Below, one piece after another: positions 1 through 10,924 of a DNA stretch of 64,000 nucleotides. A program made the position numbers and the translations under genes. The notes beneath the pieces are model-generated. The model did no database searches and was not told the DNA's origin. It saw nothing but the letters and a program-made list of their open reading frames with translations. Numbering within the stretch: the stretch's first letter is position 1; each line of letters opens with the position of its first letter. Location: NCBI GenBank assembly GCA_958510875.1, contig OY294067.1, positions 30,058,912 through 30,122,911 on the forward strand, in the 5' to 3' direction. Source of the DNA: Endomychus coccineus (taxonomy: Eukaryota > Arthropoda > Insecta > Coleoptera > Endomychidae).

Positions 1-299
1 CCTCTGCTCCGTTTATCTGTGATTTGTTGAGGCATTCAGCTATAAAATTACAGCAACTATGTTTTTAATGGCAGTAATCGGAGGAAATGGCCCCCAATTT
101 TCACGATCCTCTTCAAGATAATTTTTTGTTGAAGCTTCCATTTTCGCAGTTCACATAGCACCGTAAATGTAGGTACAATTACAGTCCTGAAAATAAATGG
201 TTGTGAACTTCTGTTGTTTCATTAAAATTCAAATTCACAACGAATATATGAACTGTCAGGTCAATTGAATGAAAGCGACTGGTTTATTCCGCAACCTTG
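1..299. other. no gene seen
   Basis: AT-rich sequence with no coding feature or repeat I can name. It lies just outside the left arm of the foldback element that begins near 300. Confidence 0.4.
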
Positions 300-1793
300 G
301 CGAGTTAGTTCAGTCACCAGAGGAAAAAAGATTGTTTGAAAACTGACAGTCTCGTTTCGAAGTGGTTTCTCATGTATTTTGACGCGCTGATAACGGGAAA
401 AATAGTGAACAAATTCCACACCTTGTACTTTTGAAGTTATGACCATTTTTTCGGTTTTTTTTTGATATAGAAAAAAAGTATTGATGCTATGAAAAAACTT
501 TTTGGAAAAAAGTTGTTGTAAAAATTATGACTCAACTTATTGTTCTGGCTTTGTGTCGCTAACTACTGAGGGGTCTTAGATAGGGCCCATTCAGTGCCTT
601 TTTTAGCAGTTGAGAAAATATTGTTTTAAAAATCGGTATTTGAGGATAAAAAATATAAGATATGGAGAATAGATAGTATTTTTTATGTTCTTTGAGATGA
701 AGATTTTCATTTTGGCCTATCGTTTTTTTTGCGCAAATCCGCCATTTCGAAAAAATCGTAAGTTCGCGAAAAATAGGAATAGGAATGGTAGATTTGACAT
801 ATTCTACCCATTGAAATAAACCCACGATAGTTTGGTTGATAAACAGCGGCTACGGCCCACTTGAACATTTTCTAATCTCAAAAAAACCAAAAAATGTTGA
901 GATCAGAAATTTTGTAGGAAATTCAAATTTTGAGATTTGATAGGGTGTAGAATGATGAAAATTTTGAGCCCAAGCACGTCGAATTTGGTTTAGTAGAACC
1001 GGAGATATTAATAAAAGGGCGTTTGGGCCCTTAGGAGGCTCTATCGGGAAAAGTTTGCACCATCGGAAAATTGACAAATTTTCTCATCTAAATCCAAATT
1101 TGCGAGTTCTCAAATGCCTCCTCCCAAAAGTTAGACCCAATTTTCCATCAAAAATAATGATATTTTCTTACGAGAGCGAGTGTAAGTAATAAAAAATCAA
1201 ATACAAAAATGCATTTATTCACAATTTTAGCATTTTATTCTGAAAATACGCGTTTTAAAGAAAAAATGCCAGATACCAAAGTTCTAGAGCTTAAAATTTT
1301 CCATTTACATGAACCTTTTTTCCTCATTTACTTACCAATTTTTCCGCTATAGTGCGCTAATGCGAATTTTCGTATGATTTTTTTTACATTATTCCGATTT
1401 TTTGTTTTAACACAAATCGGTATTTGCGATTTTCAAAACTGCCGAGAGAAGCACTAAATGGGCCCTAGCTAGGGCCCCTTTTTTTTTCGCGTAGACGCCT
1501 CGGGCGCCCGTGCCCCCGGGTGTGCCGGATTCCTACCGACTAAAACCCCTCCTCCGTGAGGTTGGTTCTTCATCCTAAGGAGAGCCTCACTGCACTGCGG
1601 TCATTGTAGTCCTATTGTGCCCTCACATCGGTGGCGGCTCGTGAACTTTTTGAGAGAGGAGGCTGGTCATAAAACGTTTTTTTTAAATATATTATATTCA
1701 GTCAATTAATTTAACATTCGCGCAGCGACCGTACCTGCTATATAGAGTTTCTCTTGCCCACACATTTTTTTTCGTTCGTTTTTTGTTTTTTAT

Positions 1794-2174
1794 TTATTTT
1801 GGATTTTTAATTTTTTTTCTTTTTTTTTTGGAATTTTCCATATTTTGTTTTTTTTTATTAATTTCGTCAACTATTTTATATTTTAACGAAATTCTACGGT
1901 CTTTAATTTGCGAAAAATGATCAATAATATTATCATAAAATGTATCATTATGTTTTAAGTGTTTTACTAAATCTTTTTCAATAGATATTAAACTAACATT
2001 GTATAAACGATTTTGGCCCATTGTATTTCGCATGTACGTTTTAATTCGTTTGAGAGTAGAAAATGTTCTCTCTACCGATGCCGACGTGACAGGAATAGTG
2101 ACTGTCAAACAAAGTAGTTTATAAAACTGAGGTAAGACTTGTTGCAAATCATTATCTATCATATATTTTATCAT
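1794..2174 (-). pseudogene. hAT transposase C-terminal dimerisation domain
   Basis: This 126-residue minus-strand frame contains SASVERTFSTLKRIKTYMRN, which matches the hATC dimerisation motif of hAT transposases (hydrophobic, S.ERxFS..K.IKT..R). It is preceded by the usual LTVTIPVT strand. The C-terminal tail is lysine-rich and low-complexity (poly-K from poly-T tracts). Separated by stops and frameshifts is a second piece on the same strand at 2353-2601. The family is closest to ZMYM1-like or DUF4371 hATs. It lies within the 1629-3406 element. Confidence 0.8.
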
Positions 2175-2352
2175 ATCGGCGTGACTGTCGTACTGGCCTA
2201 AAATATCTTTATCCCAGTATACAACGCATAATTCATTGTGCAGTGCTATTTTATCAAAAAAATTATATTTTAGAACTAAGTTATCTGAAAGTGTATTGAG
2301 AAACTCTTTTGAAAAAGTTTCTTGTCTACCAAATTATATGTTTTCCTCCTTT

Positions 2353-2601
2353 TCACGGAAACAGCGCCCCATCAATTGAATAATTTCCAAATAAAATATT
2401 AAAATGAAATTCTGTATAACGGAAACTTGAAATTTTATCAATGAGATGTTTTAAACGATCTCTTGAATGAATTATATTAGTGAATTTATGTTGTAAAATT
2501 TGAAAAATAAGATCAGTTTGTTCAAATATTAATTTAAAAGTATCAAGAAAAAAAAATTCTTCATTTTCTAAATAAGATTTTAAACCAACAGCAGCATTCA
2601 A
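2353..2601 (-). pseudogene. hAT transposase middle fragment
   Basis: An 82-residue frame upstream of the dimerisation domain on the same strand, ending at a stop near 2353. By position it corresponds to the region of a ZMYM1-like hAT transposase between the catalytic core and the C-terminal domain. No catalytic residues can be assigned. It is inferred to belong to the same decayed ORF because it sits inside the target-duplication-flanked element. Confidence 0.5.
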
Positions 2602-3444
2602 TGAAACCTGATCTGTTGAAAAGTCATCACTGTTTGATATAAAATCAAATGTTTCAATTAATTTGTCTTTATTTTTATGGATAGTAAACTAAACATTGCA
2701 CGTGATGTAAAATTCCATCGAGTTCGAGCATTACAGGGAATTCTGTTTCCTACTATGTTATTTAAAACTTACGTTCATTTGTTTGAAGACCGTTTAAATG
2801 TCCCGCCATTACAGATGCCGTCGTAAGTCTGATTTATTCGCGAAGTCGAATCGTTGAAATGTTTCCATTGAAAAATTGAATAAATTAACCGCTGTTCTTC
2901 TCGAACTAACATCGTAGAACCCTAATAGTCTTTCCACTAGTTGTCCATTTTTACAATTAATAATTTATCGAACAGACGAATTCTAATCTAACCTTATTTC
3001 GCGTGGTGTCACTCAACCATTATACCCGCATAAAACAAAACAAGCACTGACGCAATACGCATGTGTCTGTCGTATTCCATACTACACCGACTGTACTGAA
3101 CTTAAAGGCGGGCGGCAGGCTAGCCTCCAGACGCTGTTGCCATTTTCGCTGTTTCATGCTATTTGGCGATTGACTGGTCGGAAAAACGGCAACTGTGTTG
3201 AACAACACATGCTCAGCGTTTGAGATATATAGAGAGTCTAGCCTCAGGGCACTGTTGCCAGATTAAAAATAACTACTGAGAACGGGGAATTAATTGTAAA
3301 ATTTAAAAAATTATTAGAGAAGCAGGAAATAAAATGAAGAATGATCAACAAGATAAATTTGTGAGGACGCTGAGCCTCCTTAGCCTCCTTCGAGGAGCCA
3401 CCACTGCCTCACATATTTCTACCTCCTCATCAGTCCGGTGTATT

Positions 3445-3840
3445 CTATGAATTCGCGTATGCCGTGCACTGACACAGCACATGCATAGATGTCTCATCTT
3501 CCACGCCGCAACCCCTGCAAGTGGGCTGATCTACCAGTCCCATCGTGTAGAGGTGTTTGTTGCATGGGACGTGTCGGGTCATGAATGCAACAAGATTCCG
3601 TATTTCTTGTCTGCTGAACGTCAGCAGATTTTTCACTCGTTGCTGCTGGAGATCTCCCCTCAGTCGCTTGGAGTGCAACATACAGGGCAGCTTTCTCCAG
3701 TAGGCACGGTGCTCTATCTCGAGCCATTTTTGGAACACAGATTTCGCTGTGGCATGAGAAATGCCACAGGTCCAATCAACGGTTTTTCCGCCCCCGCTTC
3801 AGCGAGTACGATGGCAGCTTCTGTCCCTTCTCGTTTGGGC
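3445..3840 (-). pseudogene. LINE ORF2 C-terminal fragment (post-RNase H cysteine/histidine region)
   Basis: The minus-strand translation holds the pattern typical of the tail of Jockey-type LINE ORF2: NKHLYTMGLVDQPTCRGCG, then ETSMHVLCQC. The pairing CRxCG...ETxxHxLxxC is diagnostic of the zinc-binding region after RNase H. The reading frame breaks near 3740 (a stop in the continuing frame), and everything upstream of 3840 is missing, so this is a dead 5'-truncated copy. It lies inside the foldback element and is not a host gene. Confidence 0.8.
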
Positions 3841-4130
3841 CCCTTAGTGGCTAGCCACTCAAAACCAGAACTAAAAGTTGCGTCATGATTTTTACAAAAA
3901 CTTCTGTCCGAAATGTTTTTTCATAGCATCAATACTTTTTTCTTTATCGAAAAACCCGAAAAATGGCCATTTTTCGGAGTAAAAACTGGCAATAACTTCA
4001 ACAGCACAAGGTGTGAAATTTTTTTATCATTTTTCCCGTTATCAGCGCGTCAAAATACATAAGAAGCCTTCTCGAAAAGAAACTGTCAGTTTTCAGCGAT
4101 TTTCGCTCCTTTGGTGACTGGACCAAGTGT

Positions 4131-4926
4131 TAAATGGAATATTCCGGGTTTAACGAAGATAACGCGACACGTATTAGGGGAAATTGTTGAGACGAATTGA
4201 ATGCACTAATTTACTAAGTATGAGGTCATTTATTTCTTATAGTGAACAGGATATAACTACCAGTATTCCGGACATTCTATCTTTTCCTTATACGTCATAC
4301 CGAGTATTATATTAATAATAGAATCATCAAAGCCAACACAGACACCGAGGGGTAAAACTTTCAGCCATAATAGATTGAAATAAAAACTTTTTGTTCACAC
4401 CACAATTAATTACGATACAGCTCCTGGGAAATGACTCAAATGAAAACCAATTCCACTTCCCTAAATAATACTATCCGAAATTAATTTTCTTGAAATCGTA
4501 TTGGGTATTCGTGAGTCGAATAATTTTAAGCCAATTACGATGGTTACGAATGCAAGGAACAAACTTCAATTAACTGAAATTCGATAACTTTGTAGCTTGC
4601 ATAGCAAATATATTGTTGTAACATGATCTTGAATCACTCAATATGTTCAGAGTAAAGAAACACAAATCATTTACGAGACGCTTCCTATTAGTCAGAACAT
4701 ATCCCAACATGTTTAGAAGTATTTTAAACCGATTTCTAGATCAAAACTAGAACTCTTAGCAGGAGGCCATATTAACCGAATATTGACTTGGCTCAGAAGG
4801 TTGCTCACATCTCCAGAATTTCAATTTGTAACGATTGATTCCATCCTTCACTTTCTTTTATATTTGTGAAATGTTTCATCGTTCCAGTTTTCTGGTAGTT
4901 CTCTGAAATGAACTCAAGAGGATGTA
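4131..4926. other. no gene seen
   Basis: AT-rich sequence between the foldback element and the 4927-6996 inverted-repeat element. Nothing coding or repetitive was recognised. Confidence 0.4.
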
Positions 4927-5178
4927 TGGAAGAACAATTACTTTGCTTTTACAACAGTTTTAATAATAACATGAAAACGTTACTATAGTTTCAATATTAT
5001 CAAATATCTACAAAATTATGAAGTAAACAATAAACATATAAATATAAACTAAAGTACAACAGGGTGAATGAGATTACAACTGAGAGTAAAGGATCATCGG
5101 AAATTCCGAAACAATTAGGATAATTATTATTTAATATTCTAAGAATGCTTTGAAACACAAAGGAAAACATCACTTTGG

Positions 5179-5345
5179 TATACGAGGGCAAGGTGAAAAG
5201 TTCCAGAAAAATAAAACAGATGACGCCACAATCGAAAATCCCATGTGACATTTGTGATGTAGCATCTTTACCTAGAACGTTTAAAATTTTCAGACTGATA
5301 TGTCATTCAGTTCTGGTTTTCATTGGACACAATAAAACGAATAGC
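5179..5345 (+). mobile_element. mariner 5'-end fragment
   Basis: TACGAGGGCAAGGTGAAAAG at 5181-5200 matches the terminal inverted repeat of the near-complete mariner at 39803-40927. The following bases (AATCCCATGTGACATTTGTG and on) match the 5' part of the mariner at 59453. Only the noncoding leader survives, and the transposase is absent. Confidence 0.75.
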
Positions 5346-5926
5346 TATCAATAATGGTTTTTCGGTAGATTAAATCACAAAATTAATTGAACCCAAATAA
5401 TAATAATTAACTTATTACTATATTCTACCGTATATGAAATACTTAGATGTATCAACAAAATACATTTTTCTGATGTATTTTGGTTCCGTAAGCGTTAGGG
5501 AAATATAATTATACTTTTTATTTATTTAATTAATAAAACAAAAATTAATAATAATTCCCTACCAAATATTCAAAATGTAATTCTTGATTATAAGCATAAA
5601 TAAATTTGGTATATTCAAAAACCATCAGGATTTAATAAATATATTAAAAAAATTACTTATTAAAAACTAAAATAAAAAATATGAAAACGTACCTTCAAAA
5701 TTTTATCCAAAAAACTATAAAGATGAAAAGTTTTTAGCTAAATAAAACTTTATTTACTAATAACAAATGAATAAACATATACTTTATTCATTTTGAAATT
5801 CAAATTATATTTGTGAATATGAAAGAAATCACATTTTTATTAAAAAATTCATAAATTTGAATGAAATTTTGAAGTTTCAGTAAAATTATTCAGAAATGAG
5901 ATTCTAAAATTAACATTCAAATCACT

Positions 5927-6665
5927 TTTAACATTTCATCTAAAAATGCTGAAAAAGGTAACTTTAACAAAACTTTATTTTAATTAGATAAGAAAACAAA
6001 CATAGATTTTTATTAATAAAATTAACATAATGTGCTCATAATAGAACCAAAGGTTTCAAATTAAATACATTCAAAATTTCATCTAAAAATGCTGAAAAAG
6101 ATAATTCCTTACTTTAACAAAACTTCATTTTAATTAGATACAAAAATAAACATAAATTTTTATTAATAAAATTAATATAAAGTGCTATCATTTTATCATG
6201 CCATCATAATCTTAAAATCAGTCTCAAACCACAAACTAAGCTCGCCTTTTTATTTATAATGCTAAAGATAAAACCAATAAATATAGTAAACCTGGAGTTT
6301 ATGAGCTAATTTGCCAGGATTGTGATAACTTTAATATAGGTGGAACTTGTCGTAATTTTAAACTCAAATACCAAGAACATTTTCGTTCTTTCAGATTTAA
6401 CAATCTTTGCTAACCATGTTTTACAAACAGGTCACACCTTTCCCAATTTAGATAGTCTAAGCATTTTACATAATTGAACCAAAGGTTTCAAATTAAATAC
6501 ATTCAAAATTTCATCCAAAAATGCTGAAAAAGATAATTTCTTTTTTTAACAAAATTTTATTTCAATCAGATAAAGAATAAACTTGAATTTTTATTAATAA
6601 AATCAGTATAATGTGCTAAGATTTTATCATGCCATAATCTTAAAATCAGTTTCAAACCACAAACT
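5927..6665. repeat. tandem repeat of about 150 bp, three diverged copies
   Basis: A unit containing CATCTAAAAATGCTGAAAAA, then AACAAAACTT, TTTTTATTAATAAAAT and the phrase AGAACCAAAGGTTTCAAATT recurs at about 5927-6060, 6061-6235 and 6473-6665. The last two units are separated by the Penelope fragment at 6236-6472. The repeats are internal to the 4927-6996 inverted-repeat element. Confidence 0.75.
6240..6480 (+). pseudogene. Penelope-like element GIY-YIG fragment
   Basis: Plus-strand translation around 6265-6400 reads KPGVYELICQDC, then NFNIGGTCRNFKLKYQEHF. This is the GIY-YIG nuclease start of a Penelope-like element (GVY for GIY, FNIG for YIG, plus the usual C..C pair and R...EH). It continues to a TGHTF-like tail after a frameshift near 6405. 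Reverse transcriptase sequence is absent. The fragment interrupts the tandem repeats of the surrounding inverted-repeat element. Confidence 0.75.
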
Positions 6666-7004
6666 GAAACAATATCCTAAATGATCAGTTAAACACATAC
6701 CAAAATGATCTTTTCCTTTGCATTTAAAATTACAAAATTTCAAATAATAATTATCCCACTGCACAAATTATTTCTTAATTCACATTGTCCTTCCCCGGAA
6801 TCTAGATGTTTCGGAATTACCGATGATACCTTACTCTCAATTTCAGTCTCATTAACCATATTGTACTTTAATTCTTATTTATATTTGAATCGTTTATTGT
6901 ATAATTTTGGATCTGTTTGATAATGGTACTTCGGTGTTGAAACTGTGGTAACCATTTCATGTTATTATTAAAAATGGCATAGTTATTGTTCTTCCATTCA
7001 ATCA

Positions 7005-7547
7005 TAATGTTAAATTACCAAAAATTAACGACTTCCTTCATCGATTTTTTTCAAGAGAATGTGTTTCGGTAAATTGTAAAATAACACAAATTTACACTTC
7101 AAAATTTAATAACAAATGTTAGTGTGGCATCTTCAGAATAAGTTATTAATTGTCCATTTAATTCCTTAAATACAATAATCAAAACGATTTTAATTTGATT
7201 ATGATATTTACAGAAGCAAATAAAAATGCAAGAAACATACGGTGAATCTGTTTATCTTTTCCTTCTCTAGTTCCTAACTAACTACTTTGTCGAATTATTC
7301 GAACAACTCGTGTTACGTTGATCAGGTTGCAACAGTGCATCGATTTTTGTAGCAAACTCTGCCAAAATGGGCTTATCTGGTGGATATCCACTTCATGGAA
7401 AGATGAAGTTAAGATGTAAATCAACCAGCTTCTCAAATGTTGTTCATTTGTTTATCCACTTACACAATTGTAGAGTCAACTTTTGTTGATTAAATCACAC
7501 TATTGGTACGCTGACTATTTCGTGAAATAATCCATTTGACATTTCAG
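7005..7547 (+). other. inferred intron sequence upstream of the receptor exon
   Basis: AT-rich sequence ending in a good 3' splice site: the pyrimidine-containing ATTTGACATTTCAG ends at 7547. A short GTGGCATCTTCAG block at about 7128-7140 resembles the hammerhead-bearing end of Penelope-like elements (compare 27355-27369) but is too short to classify. The earlier receptor exons (TM1-TM5) were not found in this window. Confidence 0.5.
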
Positions 7548-8277
7548 AGATCCTTACACCACGAGTCTTTCTACACAACGTGAATTGACTCTCGCCCAGG
7601 CCAGTATGACCCCAACTCGTCTAGCTCCGAGGGACACTCGCAGTCTGCCGACGGGAAATCGTCTGGCCGGCCGATCTGTATCCACTGACAGCGTCTACAC
7701 GATACTAATCCGTCTACCTGGCGACCAAAACGAAGGTACGGTAAGTTCGGAAGGACCTTCGATCAAAATGATCCCCGAAGACGTGCCCAGATCGAGTAGA
7801 CACGACGGCGACTTACCGTCGAACGCAACTACTCAAGCCAATCATCTCAATAGAAGACCTTCCGCCATGCCGGACATCCGAATCCCGCTCAACGCCAAAA
7901 TAATACCGAAACAGTTGGCGGGTAAGACGTTACTGGCCAATGCCACCAAGAATCAGGGCAAGAAGAAGAAGAAAACGCAAGAGAAAAAAGCGGATAAAAA
8001 AGCGGCCAAAACTCTATCCGCGATTTTATTGACGTTCATAATAACGTGGACGCCGTACAATATCCTGGTGCTTCTGAAACCCGTGACGGCGTCTAGTGCT
8101 CGCATTCCGACGCAGTTGTGGGATTTTTTCTACTATTTGTGCTATATTAACTCGACGATCAATCCGGTGTGCTATGCGTTGTGCAACGCCAGTTTCAGGA
8201 GAACATACCTGAGGATTCTGCAGTGCAAATGGCACAACAGGAACAGAGCGGCCATGAACCGCGGTTTCTACAATTAG
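7548..8277 (+). CDS. mAChR-A: muscarinic acetylcholine receptor type A, last coding exon
   Basis: This encodes the C-terminal third of a class A G-protein-coupled receptor for acetylcholine at the plasma membrane. The exon begins after TTTCAG (7547); one base completes a split codon, then 242 codons run from GAT at 7549 to the TAG at 8275-8277. The order is the polar, basic end of intracellular loop 3 (lysine run [18 protein letters not shown]), TM6 (8011-8076, with WTPYN), extracellular loop 3 (8077-8115), TM7 (8116-8184, with [12 protein letters not shown] carrying NPxxY) and a short tail ending [22 protein letters not shown] and CYINST are muscarinic signatures, and the tail matches the insect A-type receptor as I remember it. 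Type A receptors couple to Gq (family knowledge). The exon is visibly richer in GC than its surroundings. One oddity is that the cysteine pair usual in extracellular loop 3 is replaced (TASSARIP). Confidence 0.88.
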
Positions 8278-9354
8278 TCAAGTCAGGTTAGAATTTGTAG
8301 AGGGAAGAATTTATTTTGAATCGGATGTTTTCCTTGTTAGTTCATTGACAACGTAGGTACTAAACGTCCTTACCGATCGAGCCCAGTTAACAGGGCGCAT
8401 GTGATGAATATTTCCAAATGAAATTTACGAAAAAATGCTTCTCAATACTCATACAAAAATTTGGGTTATAATTCTCTATGCGAAAATTTGGTATTGTCCA
8501 TAATCTCATATCTTGAGAGTCGTGATTCTGTATAGATTTAGGAACACATTTTTAGAAGGAAGTTTCAAATACATATTTAGATTCATCCAGAGATTCCGCA
8601 ATATATAAATATATACTTTTTACTTTATGGATCAAAGTACTTTCAATAGGAGTCGATTATTCAAATATTGCATCCTAAGAAGTGAAACTAGTGCTGGAAA
8701 TAATTGTACACTATTTTTTCCTACATCTGCATTGAAAGCTTGAAATCATGTTACAAACTCCCACAGTACAGTGTCTTAGTGAATCAATTGCATTTGAAAG
8801 TGTCAGAACATTCATAAATGATTTTGTTTCAATAAATGATGGCATTTCTTCCAGTCTCTGAAAATGCACCAACTACCTTTCAATGACTTGCAAGTTGTTC
8901 GTTAAAGAAGACAATTACATTTCTCAGCCCTCAAATACAAAGTTGATTTGTCATTGGCTACTTTTTTGTCGTGTTCAACTATTCTAATATTATAGTTCAT
9001 AGCTTAAGTTTTACAAACTAGACATATTGTATTGCTTTACAAGATATTCAAGTAAAAAGGTATCAAGTATTCAGAAGGTTGGGCCGTGCCCATCTGCGCT
9101 GCGTGCTCACTTCCTTTGTACAATGTTAGGCAGAATTAACAATCCATTTCAAAGTTCATGTCATTGTACAATGAGGTATGAATTCATATCAAGTGACATC
9201 AAGGACATTTAAGGCAGTCCTCAAAGTGTTTGCGGGAAGTGTCAGTGTGGCTGGTCAAATATTCAACGCTGTTTTCCGTTTAAATGCGCGTTGATCTCAA
9301 TACACAATGATCTTAAAGTCAACCCGAATAACCACATGGTATGTAATAAATTAT
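8278..9354 (+). other. receptor 3' UTR and downstream intergenic sequence
   Basis: No further coding sequence is seen. The first AATAAA after the receptor stop codon is at 8831-8836, making a 3' UTR of about 0.55 kb plausible. Beyond it the sequence is AT-rich and featureless. Confidence 0.5.
8831..8836 (+). terminator. candidate polyadenylation signal of the receptor gene
   Basis: AATAAA, the first on this strand after the stop codon at 8277. It is a consensus match only; transcript ends would be needed to confirm it. Confidence 0.45.
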
Positions 9355-9560
9355 AAAAGAGTTCACACTGTTGATACACTATTACACTATAAATAAGAAA
9401 TAATCATCCCTATCCACTAAAGACACTGTCAAAGAACTGAGGACCTTTCATCCATCAAGTCATCATCAGAGTACAATCAGAGCTTACTCTGAGGATGGCT
9501 ACTTGGGAGATAAAAAATCCTCAGCACTTTAACAGTATTTTTAGTGATAAGGGTGATGAA
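9355..9560. repeat. Penelope-like terminal-region fragment, palindromic
   Basis: Two arms of about 70 bp, roughly 9400-9470 and 9485-9560, are reverse complements: CATCCCTATCCACTAAAG on the left, TTTTTAGTGATAAGGGTGATG on the right in diverged form. The right arm contains CTGAGGATGGCTACTTGG followed by CAGCACTTTAACAGTA. The same block follows the GIY-YIG region at 35805-35870 and occurs inverted at 61510-61560. It is therefore a Penelope 3'/terminal region, here as an inverted pair with no coding sequence. Confidence 0.6.
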
Positions 9561-10574
9561 AATGAATCGTAAATTGGAAATTGTTATCAGCAGTTCAATG
9601 GAAGGTAGTGATACTGGAAGAAATGATTGCAAACAAAAAAACTTCTTTGAACATTATTCTAATTGAAAAAGATGCTTTCACGTCCATAATTGCAAGTGAT
9701 ATTTAACCAACCAATTGTATTGATATTTATTTAAAGATTGAATATCACAAAGTAACCGACCGATAACTTAATCCAAACAAACCAATTTAATATTATTCAA
9801 ACATGAATAACACCCAAATAACTTGAAAAATACTATTTTAACATTAAACTCTGTTGGAAAATTAGTATGAACATTTTGCAGGGGAAATTATAATCTAGAA
9901 TTTTGTATCGAAGTGCTTAACTAAATTATTGAAGAATAATTACAACACCAACTCGATCGATAGGGACCTGTATGTTGTTCAGTATAAAGAACATCAACGC
10001 AAATATTATCGCGATTGTTTCCCTCTGAACGCTTGTATTCAACCTGACTCGACTGGACTGAATTAGCGAATTCACGGATGCACTCTGCCCGCTAAAAGGC
10101 CAACTTCCTGTGTTTGTGTTGCGGATAAGTGGATTTCGAAGTCCACAATATTCGTCCTCTCTCTTGGGAGTCCATTATCAATGTCTACAGAGGTTTCAAA
10201 TTCTATATTCAGCCATACTGCACTGCTCCAGTTCCCCGGCTCTACGATATAATAAATGAGAGGAACGTACTTATCAAGAGCTGTACGAATTTCGTATAAA
10301 TGCAATCGAACCTATGCCAATTTTATCCATATTGCCGATATGTTGAATATATTTTACGATTATATTGCTCTCTTAGGAAATCGAGCAGGTGAATATATAC
10401 GGTGATTTAATGGATTTTATTCGCTAATGAGCCATAAACGGGATTTGTGGGAATTTGCTCCGTTCGTTATGCCCTTATCGTAAACATTGATTCGAAACAA
10501 AACGCTCATTATATTCTGTTTCACTGGAAGGAGTTATGAGATATTGGTTTTGACGTTTCGATAGTTTATTACAC
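9561..10574. other. no gene seen
   Basis: AT-rich sequence with only short, uninterpretable frames. No recognisable repeat. Confidence 0.4.
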
Positions 10575-10880
10575 CTTTATTCACTTTTTTGTTATTTATT
10601 AATGTTTCCATATAAAGTAAAGTATAAATATATGACTACGATTATAAGTAGTGCAGGCAGCGGGTTATTGCGACACATGTCATCCATGTTTCCCTCCATG
10701 CAAGTTGATGAAGTGCCTCTAGTAGGGGCATCAGTTGGAAGTAGCGAAGACCTTTTGTGAAGAATGGTCAGCAATGACCAGAGGCTGGTAGCCTTAGAAA
10801 AAATGTAGTTTTTCTGTTGGTTGGGGGTAGCCGACAATGACTAGAGGGTACATTGGGCTAGACTTCTCCTGAAAAAATGG
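10575..10880 (-). mobile_element. SINE copy lacking its tRNA head
   Basis: Strongly similar to the body of the neighbouring SINE at 10925-11275 (shared AGTGCAGGCAGCG, GACACATGTCATCCAT, GACCAGAGGC, TTCTCCTGAAAAAATGGAT), in the same orientation. The tRNA-related portion is missing. Confidence 0.7.
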
Positions 10881-10924
10881 ATGTTAGGGAAGGAGTTATG
10901 ATATATTGGTTTCGATAGTTTATC

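Larger units (their letters stand above)
1629..3406 (-). mobile_element. hAT transposon (ZMYM1-like) with 8-bp target duplication
   Basis: The element is flanked by the direct 8-bp repeat CCTCACAT at 1621-1628 and 3407-3414, the length expected for hAT transposons. Its ends are imperfect inverted repeats (GGTGGCGGCTC at the left; GAGCCACCACTG at the right, adjoining the duplication). It inserted into the 3' portion of the LINE at 1479-3836. The same terminal motif recurs at both ends of a second copy (30011-30960). The transposase is fragmentary. Confidence 0.85.
1479..3836 (-). mobile_element. 5'-truncated Jockey-like LINE, split by a hAT
   Basis: On the minus strand the element runs from about 3836 to a terminal A-run (nine T at 1479-1487 on the plus strand). 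GGGCCCC at 1472-1478 and 3837-3843 is a plausible target-site duplication. The 3' region (1488-1620) is GC-rich and untranslated. The 5' part (3445-3840) encodes the C-terminal end of a LINE polyprotein. The interior 1629-3406 is a later hAT insertion. Target duplication, A-tail and 5' truncation are the expected hallmarks of target-primed reverse transcription. Confidence 0.75.
300..4130. mobile_element. foldback (long inverted repeat) element, outer shell of a nested insertion
   Basis: The block at about 300-660 reappears in reverse complement as two pieces, about 1410-1478 and 3844-4130. Matching landmarks are CAGTCACCAG (311-320) with its complement at 4111-4120, TAGGGCCCAT (581-590) with its complement near 1459-1468, and the AAATCGGTATTTG block on both sides of the centre. 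The two right-hand pieces become continuous when the 1479-3836 LINE is removed. The centre, about 660-1410, is AT-rich with no coding sequence recognised. No transposase is visible, so this looks non-autonomous. The outer limits are approximate because similarity fades and no target duplication was found. Confidence 0.7.
4927..6996. mobile_element. inverted-repeat element with arms of about 195 bp
   Basis: The left arm, 4927-5121 (starting TGGAAGAACAAT), is the reverse complement of 6801-6996 (ending ATTGTTCTTCCA). Both arms carry the same small pseudo-reading frame in mirror image (CFGISDD on the minus strand, CFGITDD on the plus strand), which is arm duplication rather than coding. The interior holds a mariner 5' end, tandem repeats of about 150 bp and a Penelope fragment, so the element has itself been a target for insertions. 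No transposase was recognised and no clear target duplication was found. Confidence 0.7.

Noticed and set aside
3481..3888. 135-codon plus-strand frame
   Set aside because: Antisense shadow of the LINE ORF2 C-terminal region on the minus strand.
5000..5251. Membrane-protein-like frame, with a mirror relative at 6705-6920
   Set aside because: Both are arms of the 4927-6996 inverted repeat; hydrophobicity comes from AT-richness.
7128..7140. Hammerhead half motif near GTGGCATCTTCAG
   Set aside because: The complement gives CTGAAGATGCC but there is no GGC-GAAAC partner nearby, so no ribozyme can form.
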